DNA of 64,000 nucleotides from Lentzea aerocolonigenes (GCF_000955955.1 NZ_JYJG01000064.1:1-64000); one strand, 5' to 3'; shown: positions 51,641-60,787, counted from the first letter of the stretch. Notes: generated by a model not told the origin, from the sequence alone. A program made the numbers and translations.

Positions 51641-52915
51641 TTATCCCATGGCCTTGGTGACGGCGTCGCTCGCGTCCTTCGTCGCCTGGTCCAGCGTCTT
51701 CGCGCCGGTCAGGTACGCGGTGAGCGCGTCCTTCAGCGGGTTCTGGCCCGCCTCGACGGCCGCCCACTTCGGCGTCACCGGGGTGACCTTGCCGTTGGGG
51801 GACGACTCGGCCATGGCCTTGCCGAGCGGAGTGCTGCCGAGCTTCGAGGTGTCCTTCGAGGTGCCGGGAACCGCGCCGCCCTCGGCGAGCATGTCCTGGT
51901 ACTTCTTGGACGACAGCAGCGCCAGGTACTTCTTGGCGGCGTCGGCGTTCTTGCTGCCGGCCGGGATCGCGAGGTTCGAGCCACCCAGGAACACCGGCGC
52001 GGTCGAGCCGGCCTTCTTGGACGGGATCGGGAACGCCGAGGTCTTGTCCTTCAGGTCCGCCTTGGCCTTGACGGCGCCGGCGAGCTCCCACGGGAGGCCG
52101 ATCATCATGCCGACGTTGCCCGTGCCGAAGACCTCCATCTGCTGGGGCTTCGCCTCGTCGATGTCAGCCGGGGCCTTCTTGGTGGCCGACGCGTCGTAGA
52201 GCGCCTTGTAGGCCTCGAAGCCCGCCTTGGCCTGCGGCGTGTCGAGCGTGCCGGTCCACTTGCCGCCGTCCTGCTTGGCGATGTCGCCGCCCTCGTCCCA
52301 GATCAGCGAGAGCAGGAAGTACCAGGACTGACCGGGCAGGTACAGCGCCTGGAAGTCCGGGTTGGACGCATTCGCGGCCTTGAGCTTGTTGATCGCGTCG
52401 ATCCACTCGGCACGCGACGCCGGCGGCTTCGCGACGCCTGCGGCCTGCAGCAGGTCGGTGCGGTAGATGACGGTGCGGTTCGCGGCGTAGAACGGCACGC
52501 CGTACTGCTTGCCGTTCAGCGTCAGCGAGTCCTTGAGGCCGCCCAGCCACTCGCCGCCGTTGAACTGGCTCGCGTCAGCGGTCAGATCCGCCAGCGTGTT
52601 GGTGTCCGCGAAGCTCGCCGTCTGGGTGTTGCCGAGCTCGATGACGTCGGGCGGGGTGTTGCTGGCCAGCGCCGTGGTCAGCTTCTCCTGGATACCGGTC
52701 CACTTCTGGACCTCGTACTTGACCTTGATGCCGTTCGCGCTCTCGAACTCCTTGTTCAGAGCGTCGGTCAGGGTCGTCGGCGCGGAGCCGTCCATGAGCC
52801 ACACGGTGATCTCTTTGGTCTCCGTGCCGCTACCGCTGTTCGTGCTCGTGCCACATCCCGACACGGCCACTGCCAGTGCGGCGGCACCAGCAGCGAGTCC
52901 TCTCCAGCCCTTCAC
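51641..52915 (-). CDS. dasA: Sugar-binding lipoprotein, DasA-like
   Basis: A 424-residue solute-binding protein with a lipobox (VAVSGCGTS) and the DasA/NgcE-like opening TKEITVWLMDGSAP. Aromatic residues likely to stack on sugar are seen (FYAANRTVIYR, GQSWYFLLSLIWDEGG). It should bind chitobiose or GlcNAc oligomers. The start is a GTG. A dre operator lies 45 bases upstream, and the divergent gene is dasR, the same arrangement as in streptomycetes. Confidence 0.88.
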   Translation of the reverse strand: MKGWRGLAAGAAALAVAVSGCGTSTNSGSGTETKEITVWLMDGSAPTTLTDALNKEFESANGIKVKYEVQKWTGIQEKLTTALASNTPPDVIELGNTQTASFADTNTLADLTADASQFNGGEWLGGLKDSLTLNGKQYGVPFYAANRTVIYRTDLLQAAGVAKPPASRAEWIDAINKLKAANASNPDFQALYLPGQSWYFLLSLIWDEGGDIAKQDGGKWTGTLDTPQAKAGFEAYKALYDASATKKAPADIDEAKPQQMEVFGTGNVGMMIGLPWELAGAVKAKADLKDKTSAFPIPSKKAGSTAPVFLGGSNLAIPAGSKNADAAKKYLALLSSKKYQDMLAEGGAVPGTSKDTSKLGSTPLGKAMAESSPNGKVTPVTPKWAAVEAGQNPLKDALTAYLTGAKTLDQATKDASDAVTKAMG

Positions 52916-52960
52916 AGTCGCGCCCTTTCAGCAAGCCCGGCCCCTCGGCCGGAACGCCCA

Positions 52961-52976
52961 AGTGGTGTAGACCAAT
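52961..52976 (-). promoter_or_regulatory. DasR-responsive element between dasA and dasR
   Basis: AGTGGTGTAGACCAAT agrees with the dre consensus AGTGGTCTAGACCACT at 14 of 16 bases. It sits in the divergent intergenic region, 45 bases from the dasA start and about 160 from the dasR start, so DasR should repress dasA and perhaps itself. Confidence 0.8.
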
Positions 52977-53138
52977 GCGGAACAGCGTGTGCTGCGTCAC
53001 CGAGTCTGTCAAGCGCGTTGCCAAAGCGTTGCGGAGTCATCGGAGCAATTTCGTGTCGATTGGCGGGGGTTCGAACGCACGAATCGACACGGACAAGGCA
53101 TCCTTGTGGTGCGTGACATGGAGTGCGAGGAGGAGGCC

Positions 53139-53894
53139 ATGCTGGAGACGACGCCTGCATCAGGCGTGGACGCCAGGACGCGTGCACAGCGCGAGCCGAA
53201 GTACTGGGGTCTCAAGCGGCACCTGCTCGACCTGTTGCGAGCGCTGCCGCCTGGTTCGCCAATCCCCACGGAACGGTCGCTGGCCGCGGAGTTCGACGTC
53301 TCCAGGACGACCGTTCGCCAGGCTCTCGCCGAGCTGACGGTCGAAGGGCGACTGCTCCGGGTGCAGGGCAAGGGCACCTTCGCGGCGGAACCCAAGGTCG
53401 CCCAGAGGTTGCAGCTGTCTTCGTACACAGAGGACATGCGCGCCCAGGGCCGCGTGCCGTCGTCGAAGCTGATCGAGGCTTCCGAGATGCCCGCGGAGGC
53501 AGAGCTCGCGCGGCTGCTCGGCGTGCGTCCCGGTGCCAAGGTGCTGCGTCTGCACCGCCTGCGTCTCGCGGACAACGAGCCGATGGCGATCGAGACGACG
53601 CACCTGGCGCTCGGCCGGTTCCGCGGGCTGCGGCGCTACCTGGCGCCCGGTGCCTCGCTGTACCAGGTGCTGTCCGAGCGGTTCGGCGTCGAGATGGGAC
53701 ACGCCGAGGAGACGATCGAGACCGCGCTGGCCTCGCCTGAAGAGGCAGAGTTGCTCGGTGCCGACATCGGCCTGCCGATGCTGCTGCTGTCCCGGCACTC
53801 GTTCGACACCGAGGGCAACCCGATCGAGTGGGTTCGCTCGGTGTACCGCGGTGACCGGTACAAGTTCGTCGCCACGCTCAACCGGCCGTCTTGA
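53139..53894 (+). CDS. dasR: GntR/HutC-family regulator DasR
   Basis: A 251-residue protein very like streptomycete DasR along its length: N-terminal winged helix ([34 protein letters not shown]), [11 protein letters not shown], the linker [13 protein letters not shown], and a UTRA effector domain ([49 protein letters not shown]). DasR represses chitin/GlcNAc genes and many others and is released by GlcN-6-P or GlcNAc-6-P. The ATG at 53139 follows GAGG by eight bases. Its end is coupled to the MFS gene. Confidence 0.95.
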   Translation: MLETTPASGVDARTRAQREPKYWGLKRHLLDLLRALPPGSPIPTERSLAAEFDVSRTTVRQALAELTVEGRLLRVQGKGTFAAEPKVAQRLQLSSYTEDMRAQGRVPSSKLIEASEMPAEAELARLLGVRPGAKVLRLHRLRLADNEPMAIETTHLALGRFRGLRRYLAPGASLYQVLSERFGVEMGHAEETIETALASPEEAELLGADIGLPMLLLSRHSFDTEGNPIEWVRSVYRGDRYKFVATLNRPS

Positions 53895-55339
53895 TCGCCT
53901 GGGGCACGCCGCGCGCTCGTGCGGTGCTGGCCACGACGATCCTCGGCTCGGGCATGGCGATGCTCGACGGGACGATCGTCAACGTCGCGCTGCCGCGGAT
54001 CGGTGCCGAGTTCAAGGCGTCGGTCACGGATCTGCAGTGGATCCTGAACGGCTACATGCTCGCGCTGGCCTCGTTGATCCTGGTCGCGGGATCATTGGGT
54101 GACCGGTTCGGCCGGCGCCGGGTCTACGTGGTCGGCGTGATCTGGTTCGGCGTGTCGTCGCTGCTGTGCGGCGTCGCGTGGGACGTGCCGGTGCTCGTGG
54201 CCGCGCGCGTGCTGCAGGGTGTGGGAGCGGCGTTGCTGACGCCGGGTGCTTTGGCGATCCTGCAGTCGTCGTTCAACCGGGAGGACCGCTCGCGCGCGAT
54301 CGGTGCCTGGTCGGGGCTGTCCGGTGTGGCCACCGCGATCGGGCCGTTCGTCGGCGGGCTGCTCGTGCAGGCGTGGTCGTGGCGGCTCGCGTTCCTGGTG
54401 AACCTGCCGGTGGCCGCGCTGTGCGTGTTCCTCGCGCTGCGGTCGGTGCCGGAGTCGCGGGACGAGACCGCCGGGCACCCCAACTACCTGTCGGCGCTGG
54501 TCGGAGCCGTTGGGCTTGCTTTGATGACCGGCGGCCTGGTCGAGCAGTCGTACCTGGTGGCTGGGCTCGGGCTGGCGGCGATGATCGCGTTCGGCGTGGT
54601 CCAGGTGCGGTCCGCGGACCCGCTGGTGCCACCGGAACTGTTCCGCAACCGCACGTTCCTCGTGGCGAACCTGCTGACGTTCCTGGTCTACGCGGCACTC
54701 GGCGGCGTGATGGTGCTGCTCGTGCTGCAGCTGCAGGTGTCGCTCGGCTACTCGCCGACGGCGTCCGGCCTGGCCAGCGTGCCGCTCACGATCATCATGC
54801 TGCTGCTGTCGTCGACGTCGGGGAAGATCGCGCAGAAGTACGGCCCGCGCTGGCAGTTGGTTCTCGGGCCGATCGTGATCGGGCTCGGCATGCTCCTGCT
54901 GCGCAACGCCGCACCCGGTTCGAGCTATGTGACGGGCGTGATCGTGTTCGGTCTGGGCCTCGCTGCCGTGGTCGCGCCGGTCACCGCGACCGTGCTCGCG
55001 TCCGCCCCTGATCACCACGCGGGCGTCGCGTCGGGCGTCAACAACGCGGTGGCGCGCACCGGCAGCCTGCTGGCGATGGCCGTGCTGCCAGGGGCGGTCG
55101 GGCTGATGGGTGAGGACTACACGAACCCGGCGGTCATGACCTCCGGGTGGCAGATGGCGCTCGTGCTGTGCGCGGTGGCGGCGATCATCGGTGGCGTGCT
55201 CGCGATCGGCGTGAACAACGACGTGCTGGCCGCGGCGCCTGATCAACCCGAAGCGCCGCATCCCGGCGACTGCCTGCACTGCGGCGTGGAGGGTCCGCCG
55301 ACCCACATGCGGTCAGGTCCGCAGCACGCGAACAAGTAG
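53891..55339 (+). CDS. MFS multidrug exporter, DHA2 (14-TM) type
   Basis: A 482-residue transporter with the motif [14 protein letters not shown], motif C-like [14 protein letters not shown] and the DHA2 opening [20 protein letters not shown]. It is probably a proton-driven drug or metabolite exporter. It starts at TTG, overlapping the dasR stop as TTGA, so its translation should follow dasR. The C-terminal tail has an unusual Cys/His group ([20 protein letters not shown]) that might bind metal. Its last 27 bases overlap the convergent dehydratase gene. Confidence 0.88.
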   Translation: MIAWGTPRARAVLATTILGSGMAMLDGTIVNVALPRIGAEFKASVTDLQWILNGYMLALASLILVAGSLGDRFGRRRVYVVGVIWFGVSSLLCGVAWDVPVLVAARVLQGVGAALLTPGALAILQSSFNREDRSRAIGAWSGLSGVATAIGPFVGGLLVQAWSWRLAFLVNLPVAALCVFLALRSVPESRDETAGHPNYLSALVGAVGLALMTGGLVEQSYLVAGLGLAAMIAFGVVQVRSADPLVPPELFRNRTFLVANLLTFLVYAALGGVMVLLVLQLQVSLGYSPTASGLASVPLTIIMLLLSSTSGKIAQKYGPRWQLVLGPIVIGLGMLLLRNAAPGSSYVTGVIVFGLGLAAVVAPVTATVLASAPDHHAGVASGVNNAVARTGSLLAMAVLPGAVGLMGEDYTNPAVMTSGWQMALVLCAVAAIIGGVLAIGVNNDVLAAAPDQPEAPHPGDCLHCGVEGPPTHMRSGPQHANK

Positions 55340-56218
55340 CGCGGGGTCGACGTTGCCGCCGGAGACGACGGCAACGCCACCTCCGAGCTTCGCCTGGGCC
55401 GCGACCGCGACGGCACCGCTGGGTTCGGTGATCAGCCGTGCGCCGCGGGCCAACTGGGCCATCGCGTCGAAGATCTCTTCTTCCGACACCGTGATCACGT
55501 CGTCGACGAGCTTGCTGATGTGTTCCCAGGTGAGGGCCGAGGGCTCGTCGCGGAGGGCGTCAGCGGCCGTCTGAGCGCGTTCCACCGGGTCCCAGCGGGT
55601 GAGTTCGCCTCGGTGGAGCGAGTCGGCGATGTCGGCGGCCAGAGCTGGTTCCGCGCCGATCACTCGGACGTCCGGGCGCAGCGTCTTGATCGCCGTGGCG
55701 ACGCCGGAGATCAGGCCGCCGCCCGACATCGGCACGACGACCGCTTGCACGTCCGGCAGGTCTTCGAGGATCTCGAGGCCGATCGTGCCCTGGCCGGCGA
55801 TCACGTCCGGGTGGTCGAACGGCGGGATCAGCGCCGCACCTCGTTCGGCGACGAGGGCTTCCGCCCGTTCGACGCGTTCGGTGATGCCGACGATGAAGAC
55901 CTCGGCTCCCAGCGCTTTCGTGGCCTCGATCTTGACCGCGGGAGTGTTTGAAGGCATCACGATCGCCGCCGGAACGCCGTGCAGCCGGGCCGCGAACGCC
56001 ACGGCCTGGGCGTGGTTGCCGCTGGAGTACGCGACCACGCCGTTCGCCCGGTTCTCCAGGCGTGCCAACGCGTTCAGCGCGCCGCGGAGCTTGAACGCAC
56101 CGATCGGCTGCAGTGATTCGGGCTTGAGCCAGCCAGGACCGAACGGCAGCAGCGGCGTGCGCACCACGTGCGGCGCGATCACCGTTGCCGCCGAACGGAT
56201 GTCGTCGAGCGAGATCAT
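55313..56218 (-). CDS. Threonine/serine dehydratase-family PLP enzyme, copy 2
   Basis: A 301-residue fold-II PLP enzyme: PIGAFKLRGALNAL (Schiff-base Lys), SSGNHAQAVAFAA, phosphate-binding SGGGLISGVATA, and VVSGGNVDP. There is no C-terminal ACT domain, so it resembles catabolic threonine/serine dehydratases or 3-hydroxyaspartate dehydratases rather than biosynthetic IlvA. The ATG overlaps the stop of a close paralogue as ATGA. Its 3' end overlaps the MFS gene on the other strand by 27 bases. Confidence 0.85.
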   Translation of the reverse strand: MISLDDIRSAATVIAPHVVRTPLLPFGPGWLKPESLQPIGAFKLRGALNALARLENRANGVVAYSSGNHAQAVAFAARLHGVPAAIVMPSNTPAVKIEATKALGAEVFIVGITERVERAEALVAERGAALIPPFDHPDVIAGQGTIGLEILEDLPDVQAVVVPMSGGGLISGVATAIKTLRPDVRVIGAEPALAADIADSLHRGELTRWDPVERAQTAADALRDEPSALTWEHISKLVDDVITVSEEEIFDAMAQLARGARLITEPSGAVAVAAQAKLGGGVAVVSGGNVDPALLVRVLRT

Positions 56219-57144
56219 CCGACTAGTTCCGCGAACAGCTTCGGTTCGATGTTGCCGCCGGACACGACCGCGACCGCCGGGCCGGCGGGCAACGAGCGGT
56301 TCAGGTACGCCGCAACGGGAACAGCGCCGCTCGTCTCGGACACGACGCGGGTGCGGCGGGCAATTTCCCTGACAGCGTCCCGAATCTCGTCCTCGGTCAC
56401 GGTGACGATGTCGTCGACGTACTCGCGGATGTGCGCGAACGTCAGCTCGGACGGCTCGGCGCGCAGGCCGTCGGCGATGGTGCGGGCGCGGTCGTGCGCG
56501 TCCCACCGGACCAGCGAACCGGCGGCGAACGACGCGGCGGCATCGCCGGCCAGCTCGGGTTCGACGCCGATCACGCGGACGTTGGGGCGCAACGACTTCA
56601 CGGCCGTCGCGACGCCGGCGATCAGGCCGCCGCCGCTCACCGGGACCAGGATCGTGGCGACGTCGGGCAGGTCCGCGCAGATCTCCAGGCCGATCGTGCC
56701 CTGGCCGGCGATCACGTCCGGGTGGTCGAACGGCGGGATCAGCGTGGCACCGCGTTCCTCGACCAGTTCGGCGGCGCGCGACTCGCGTTCGGTGATGCCG
56801 ACGACGAACACCTCGGCGCCGTGCGAGCGCGTCGCGTCGATCTTCAGCTGCGGCGTGTTGTCCGGTACGACGATCGCCGCGGGCATGCCCAGGAGCTTGG
56901 CCGCGTAGGCGACTGCTTGCGCGTGGTTACCACTCGAATACGCCACGACACCACGCGCGCGGTCCTCGGAAGGTATGCGGGACAAGGCGTTCACCGCGCC
57001 GCGTTGCTTGAAAGCTCCGATGGGCTGCAGGCATTCGGGCTTGATCGAAAGTCCCGAGTCGAACGTCAGCAGCGGGGTGTGGACGACATGCGGGGCGATC
57101 GCGGCAGCGGCCGCGTGGATGTCTTCGAGAGTCACCAGACGCAT
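56215..57144 (-). CDS. Threonine/serine dehydratase-family PLP enzyme, copy 1
   Basis: A 309-residue paralogue of the following gene: PIGAFKQRGAVNAL (Schiff-base Lys), YSSGNHAQAVAYAA, IPPFDHPDVIAGQGTIGLEI (identical in both copies) and VPVSGGGLIAGVATA. It likewise lacks an ACT domain. The tandem pair shares start-stop overlap, which indicates one operon from duplication. The ATG at 57144 fits the paralogue's N-terminus (VTLEDIHAAAAAIAPHVV vs SLDDIRSAATVIAPHVV). Substrates may have diverged. Confidence 0.87.
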   Translation of the reverse strand: MRLVTLEDIHAAAAAIAPHVVHTPLLTFDSGLSIKPECLQPIGAFKQRGAVNALSRIPSEDRARGVVAYSSGNHAQAVAYAAKLLGMPAAIVVPDNTPQLKIDATRSHGAEVFVVGITERESRAAELVEERGATLIPPFDHPDVIAGQGTIGLEICADLPDVATILVPVSGGGLIAGVATAVKSLRPNVRVIGVEPELAGDAAASFAAGSLVRWDAHDRARTIADGLRAEPSELTFAHIREYVDDIVTVTEDEIRDAVREIARRTRVVSETSGAVPVAAYLNRSLPAGPAVAVVSGGNIEPKLFAELVG

Positions 57145-57207
57145 GTGTCGATGATGCACGTCACCGGGGCACAACCGGTGAACTGTGCCCGACGTCCCAC
57201 AAGTGTC

Positions 57208-57708
57208 ATGTCTGAGAAGGAGAAGATCACCCCCGTCAAGCTCGTCGCGAGTGTGCTCGCCGCCGTCACCGCGGCCGTGCTGAGCCTTCGCCTCAACGTC
57301 GTCGGCACCATCATCGGCGCGATCCTCGCGAGTGTGGTGACCACAGTGGGCGCCGTGCTCTATCAACGGTCGATGGAACGCGAAAAGCGTTGGCAGGTCA
57401 TCGCGGTCGGCGGACTGCTGGCGTTCGTCGTGACCGTCCTCACCGTCACGAGCGTCCAGTTGGTGACCGGCAAACCGACGTCCGCGGATCCGGGGCCGAC
57501 CACCAACGAGACCGTCCACACCGAAACGCACACCGAGACGACGAAGACGGAAACGGAGACCGTGACCGTCCCGCCGAGCACTTCGGCCACGTCCGGTCAG
57601 TCGCCCACCGAAAGCACGACGCCGACCGGACCGGCGACTACGACGACAGAATCCCGACAGCCGACCGACAGCTCTAAACCGACGTCAACTGTCGACCCCA
57701 TTCGGTGA
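57208..57708 (+). CDS. Two-TM membrane protein with Thr/Ser-rich tail
   Basis: A 166-residue protein: two membrane segments (LVASVLAAVTAAVLSLRL with VGTIIGAILASVVTTVGAVLY; and VIAVGGLLAFVVTVLTVTSV) and a C-terminal tail rich in Thr, Ser and Glu (TETHTETTKTETETVTV). The tail probably lies outside the membrane and could be glycosylated. No family is recognised. It is divergent from the dehydratase pair. The ATG at 57208 has no strong ribosome-binding site. Confidence 0.65.
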   Translation: MSEKEKITPVKLVASVLAAVTAAVLSLRLNVVGTIIGAILASVVTTVGAVLYQRSMEREKRWQVIAVGGLLAFVVTVLTVTSVQLVTGKPTSADPGPTTNETVHTETHTETTKTETETVTVPPSTSATSGQSPTESTTPTGPATTTTESRQPTDSSKPTSTVDPIR

Positions 57709-57884
57709 TCACGTCACTACTTTGAGCGATAGTTAACTGTCAATTGCTACGCACCGCAGTTGATCTGTCGTGAGCTGTGACACACTTCGTCCACGGTCGA
57801 GGTCGGGCGTAATAGATAACGGGCCCATAACGTCACTCGAACGGGCGAAGGATTCGGTCCGAAAGAGACCGGGAGGGGGGCGCA

Positions 57885-57998
57885 ATGAGGCTCGTGGCAA
57901 GACCACTTGAGCGCGGCGCCCTCGCATCGAACGAGAGAGAGCTGGGGATTGGAGGGGTGGGGCGACCCCTGCCGCCGCCCCACCACCCGTCCCCCTAG
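57885..57998 (+). CDS. Possible 37-residue leader peptide upstream of the protease gene
   Basis: A short frame starting at an ATG preceded by GGGAGGGGGGCGCA, a very strong ribosome-binding site. The peptide starts MRLVARPLERGALASNEREL and ends RPLPPPHHPSP. The Pro/His-rich end, with a PPP run, could slow ribosomes. A hairpin follows five bases after the stop, and the secreted protease gene begins 70 bases further on. The order suggests a leader-peptide or attenuation arrangement. Whether it is translated is not known. Confidence 0.4.
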   Translation: MRLVARPLERGALASNERELGIGGVGRPLPPPHHPSP

Positions 57999-58002
57999 AG
58001 CC

Positions 58003-58035
58003 CCCGAGAGAGGTCCCTGCAACCGATCTCTCGGG
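58003..58035 (+). promoter_or_regulatory. Leader hairpin before the protease gene
   Basis: CCCGAGAGA (58003-58011) pairs with TCTCTCGGG (58027-58035) around a 15-base loop. It has no T-run. It lies between the small frame and the protease start and could be an attenuator or an mRNA-stabilising structure. Confidence 0.55.
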
Positions 58036-58068
58036 TTCCCCTGCACCCGAAAGTGAGGGAGACGTCTG

Positions 58069-59220
58069 ATGAACCGCACGAGTGCGGCCCGTATTACCGG
58101 TGCCGTGTTGCTCGCCACCGGAGTCGTGACTGCTCTCAGCGTACCGGCGTTTGGCGCCCCTGCCGCACCAGTCGCCCCAACCGGTTCCGACACGGAGAGC
58201 TACCCGGCCGAATTGCTCCAAGCGGTCCAACGTGATTTGGGCCTGAACGCTGACCAGGCACGCGTCCGGTTGGCTTCTGACCAGAAAGCAAGCGAAACCG
58301 CGGAGCAGGCGAAGGCCTCTCTGGGTGACGCGTTCGGCGGATCCTGGATCGACCAGGCGAGCGGCAGACTGACCGTGGCGGTGACCAGGTCGGGACTCTC
58401 CGTGAGCGGCGCGGACACCAAGGTCGTCCAGAACTCGCTCACCCAGCTCAACGGCACCAAGTCGGTGCTCGACCTCATGACCGCTCCCGCGAGCGTCACC
58501 AGCTGGCGGGTGGACGAGAAGTCCAACGCCGTCGTGGTCGAGGTCAACAAGAACACCCGCGACGCGGCCGCGGACCAGTGGATCGCCACGGCCAAGAGCA
58601 TCAGCGGCGCCGTTCAGGTCGCCGAGGTGGCCGAGAGCCCGACCACGCTGTACGACCTGCGCGGTGGTGACGCGGTCTACATGGGCGGCGGACGTTGCTC
58701 GCTCGGCTTCTCCGTGACCGGCGGGTTCGTCATCGCCGGCCACTGCGGCCGCGCCGGCACCGCCACCCAGGGCTTCAACCGCGTCGCCCAGGGCACCTTC
58801 CAGGCGTCGACGTTCCCCGGCAACGACTACGCGTGGGTGAAGACCAACGCGAACTGGACCCCGCGGCCGTGGGTCAACCGCTACGGCGGTGCCAACGTGA
58901 TCGTCAAGGGCTCCACCGAGGCCGCTGTCGGCGCGCAGATCTGCCGCTCCGGCTCGACCACCGGCTGGCACTGCGGTTCGGTCCAGGCCAAGAACCAGAC
59001 CGTGAACTACCCGCAGGGCACCGTCCGCGGCCTCACCCGCACCAACGTGTGCGCGGAGCCCGGCGACTCGGGTGGCTCCTGGGTGGCGGGCTCGGGCTTC
59101 GGCCAGGCCCAGGGCGTGACGTCCGGCGGTTCGGGCAACTGCTCGTCCGGTGGCACCACGTACTTCCAGCCGGTGAACCCGATCCTGTCGCGCTACGGCC
59201 TGACCCTGACGCGCGGCTGA
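58069..59220 (+). CDS. Secreted S1-family (alpha-lytic/streptogrisin-type) serine protease
   Basis: A 383-residue preproprotease. A signal peptide (GAVLLATGVVTALSVPAFGA) is followed by an alpha-lytic-type prodomain (about 40-195) needed for folding, then the mature chymotrypsin-like domain from about 197 (LRGGDAVYMGGGRCSLGF). Triad: His225 (IAGHCG), Asp253 (GNDYAWVK), Ser334 (EPGDSGGSWV). Six cysteines suggest disulfides 210-226, 292-302 and 328-358. It is exported through Sec or Tat and self-matures. It ends just before the convergent dioxygenase gene. Confidence 0.93.
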   Translation: MNRTSAARITGAVLLATGVVTALSVPAFGAPAAPVAPTGSDTESYPAELLQAVQRDLGLNADQARVRLASDQKASETAEQAKASLGDAFGGSWIDQASGRLTVAVTRSGLSVSGADTKVVQNSLTQLNGTKSVLDLMTAPASVTSWRVDEKSNAVVVEVNKNTRDAAADQWIATAKSISGAVQVAEVAESPTTLYDLRGGDAVYMGGGRCSLGFSVTGGFVIAGHCGRAGTATQGFNRVAQGTFQASTFPGNDYAWVKTNANWTPRPWVNRYGGANVIVKGSTEAAVGAQICRSGSTTGWHCGSVQAKNQTVNYPQGTVRGLTRTNVCAEPGDSGGSWVAGSGFGQAQGVTSGGSGNCSSGGTTYFQPVNPILSRYGLTLTRG

Positions 59221-59223
59221 TCT

Positions 59224-59985
59224 CTAGCTGAACTGCACAGATCGTTTCGAGAGCCCGTACCAGAAGCCTTCAACGCTGGTACGGGCTTTCTCGTCGCTCG
59301 CAGCGCCGAGTGCCACGAACAGCGGCGCGAAGTGCTCGGTCCGCGGATGCGCGATGCCCGCCGCGGGAGCCTTCTGCTGGAAGTCCAGCAACGCGTCCAC
59401 GTCGCCGTTCGCCAGCTGCTGGTGCGCCCAGTCGTCGAACTCCTTCGACCACGACGGCGGCTCGTAGTCCGGGCCCTGGCCGAAGTGCACGCAGCTCAGG
59501 TTGTGCGTCATGAACCCGCTGCCGACGATCAGGACGTTCTTGTCCCGCAGCGGTGCGAGCTTCCGGCCGATCCCGTGCAGCTCGCGCGGGTCGAGCGTGG
59601 GCAGCGACATCTGCAGCACCGGCACGTCCGCGTCCGGGAACATCTCCTTGAGCGGCACATATGCGCCGTGGTCGAGGCCGCGGCCGGCGTCCTGCTGGAC
59701 GTGGCCGCCGAGGAGCTTGCGGACGTCCTCCGCGAGCTCGGGAGCACCCGGCGCTTCGTACGTGACCTCGTAGTAGTGCTGCGGGAAGCCCCAGAAGTCG
59801 TAGACCAGCGGCACGGTCGTGGTCGCGCCGATCGTGGTCGGCGCCTCCTCCCAGTGCGCGGAGACCATGAGCACGGCCTCCGGGCGCGGGAGAGTGGCGG
59901 ACCAGTCCTTGAGCTCTCTGGTCCACGTCTCGTCGTCAGCCAACGGGGGAGCCCCGTGGCTCAGGTACAGCACAGGTGCGCTCAC
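59224..59985 (-). CDS. LigB/DODA-type extradiol dioxygenase
   Basis: A 253-residue class III extradiol dioxygenase of the 4,5-DOPA dioxygenase type (YgiD-like): YLSHGAPPL, SAHWEE, LDHGAYVPLKEMFPD and AHPRTEHFAPLFVALGA supply the metal-binding and catalytic His residues. It would open catechol-type rings using a non-haem divalent metal. The substrate is unknown, and no aromatic pathway genes are adjacent. It stands alone between the protease and thiE. Confidence 0.88.
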   Translation of the reverse strand: MSAPVLYLSHGAPPLADDETWTRELKDWSATLPRPEAVLMVSAHWEEAPTTIGATTTVPLVYDFWGFPQHYYEVTYEAPGAPELAEDVRKLLGGHVQQDAGRGLDHGAYVPLKEMFPDADVPVLQMSLPTLDPRELHGIGRKLAPLRDKNVLIVGSGFMTHNLSCVHFGQGPDYEPPSWSKEFDDWAHQQLANGDVDALLDFQQKAPAAGIAHPRTEHFAPLFVALGAASDEKARTSVEGFWYGLSKRSVQFS

Positions 59986-60016
59986 AGTTCCGAGCGTACG
60001 CCAAGTTGTTCAAATT

Positions 60017-60655
60017 TCAACTACTAAGTTCAACTTTGAACGACTCGGCTGCCTTGCGCGGGTCCTCGGCGTCGGTGATGGCCCGGACGACGACGACGCG
60101 GGTGGCTCCTGCGGCCTTCACCTCGTGGAGGTTCGTGAGGTCGATGCCGCCGATCGCGAACCACGGCCTGGCGCTCTTCGTCGCTCGGACGAGGTCCAGT
60201 CCTGGAGCCGGACGGCCCGGCTTGGTCGGCGTCGGCCAGCACGGGCCGGTGCAGAAGTAGTCCACGCCGGGTTCGTCCGCCGCCGCCCGCATCTGGTCGA
60301 CGTCGTGGGTGGAGCGGCCGATCACCACGTCGTCGCCGAGGATCTTCCGGGCGAGCGGCACGGGCAGGTCGTCCTGGCCGAGGTGCAGCACGTCGGCCTG
60401 GACCGCGTGCGCGATGTCCGCGCGGTCGTTGACGGCGAAGAGCTTGCCGTGGCGTTCGGCGGCTTCGGCGAGGATCTCGAGCGCGTCGAGCTCCTGCTTC
60501 GCCTCGAGTGACTTGTCCCGCAGTTGGATGATGTCGACGCCGCCGGCGAGGGCCGCATCGGCGAACTCGGCCAGATCAGGCCGGTTCGGCGTGCAGAGGT
60601 AGAGCGTCGCGTCGGCGAGTCGTTGCCTGATCAGGTTTCCGTCGAGTCCTGGCAC
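60017..60655 (-). CDS. thiE: Thiamine-phosphate synthase
   Basis: A 212-residue TIM-barrel enzyme joining HMP-PP and the thiazole phosphate to thiamine phosphate. Motifs: [47 protein letters not shown], the diphosphate loop [16 protein letters not shown] and [12 protein letters not shown]. The start is a GTG. It is transcribed away from thiOSG, and its promoter region is shared with the TPP riboswitch region, though the aptamer itself is on the other strand. Confidence 0.93.
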   Translation of the reverse strand: MPGLDGNLIRQRLADATLYLCTPNRPDLAEFADAALAGGVDIIQLRDKSLEAKQELDALEILAEAAERHGKLFAVNDRADIAHAVQADVLHLGQDDLPVPLARKILGDDVVIGRSTHDVDQMRAAADEPGVDYFCTGPCWPTPTKPGRPAPGLDLVRATKSARPWFAIGGIDLTNLHEVKAAGATRVVVVRAITDAEDPRKAAESFKVELSS

Positions 60656-60687
60656 GCTCGCACGGTAACCGTTATGTTGGTGTCGGT

Positions 60688-60782
60688 CCGCACGGGAGCC
60701 TGGAGATCACCGGGCTGAGAGGGAGCGTGGTTCGCTCCGACCGTCGAACCTGATCCGGGTCATGCCGGCGCAGGGAGCGTGA
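60688..60782 (+). ncRNA. TPP (thi-box) riboswitch
   Basis: The conserved thi-box elements are present in order: a P1/P2 start around CACGGGAGCC, the CTGAGA motif (60715-60720), a variable P3 arm (GGGAGCGTGGTTCGCTCC), and the long 3' element beginning CCTGATCCGGGTCATGCC and ending in GGCGCAGGGAGCGTG. The 3' end includes the GGGAG that serves as ribosome-binding site for thiO, so thiamine pyrophosphate should block translation. Confidence 0.93.
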
Positions 60783-60787
60783 ATGCC

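Larger units (their letters stand above)
57709..58068 (+). promoter_or_regulatory. Long upstream region of the S1 protease gene
   Basis: This 360-base gap holds an A/T-rich segment with the palindrome AGTTAACT (57730-57737), a probable promoter region, a small reading frame at 57885-57998 and a hairpin at 58003-58035 before the protease start. No other gene is visible. Confidence 0.45.
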
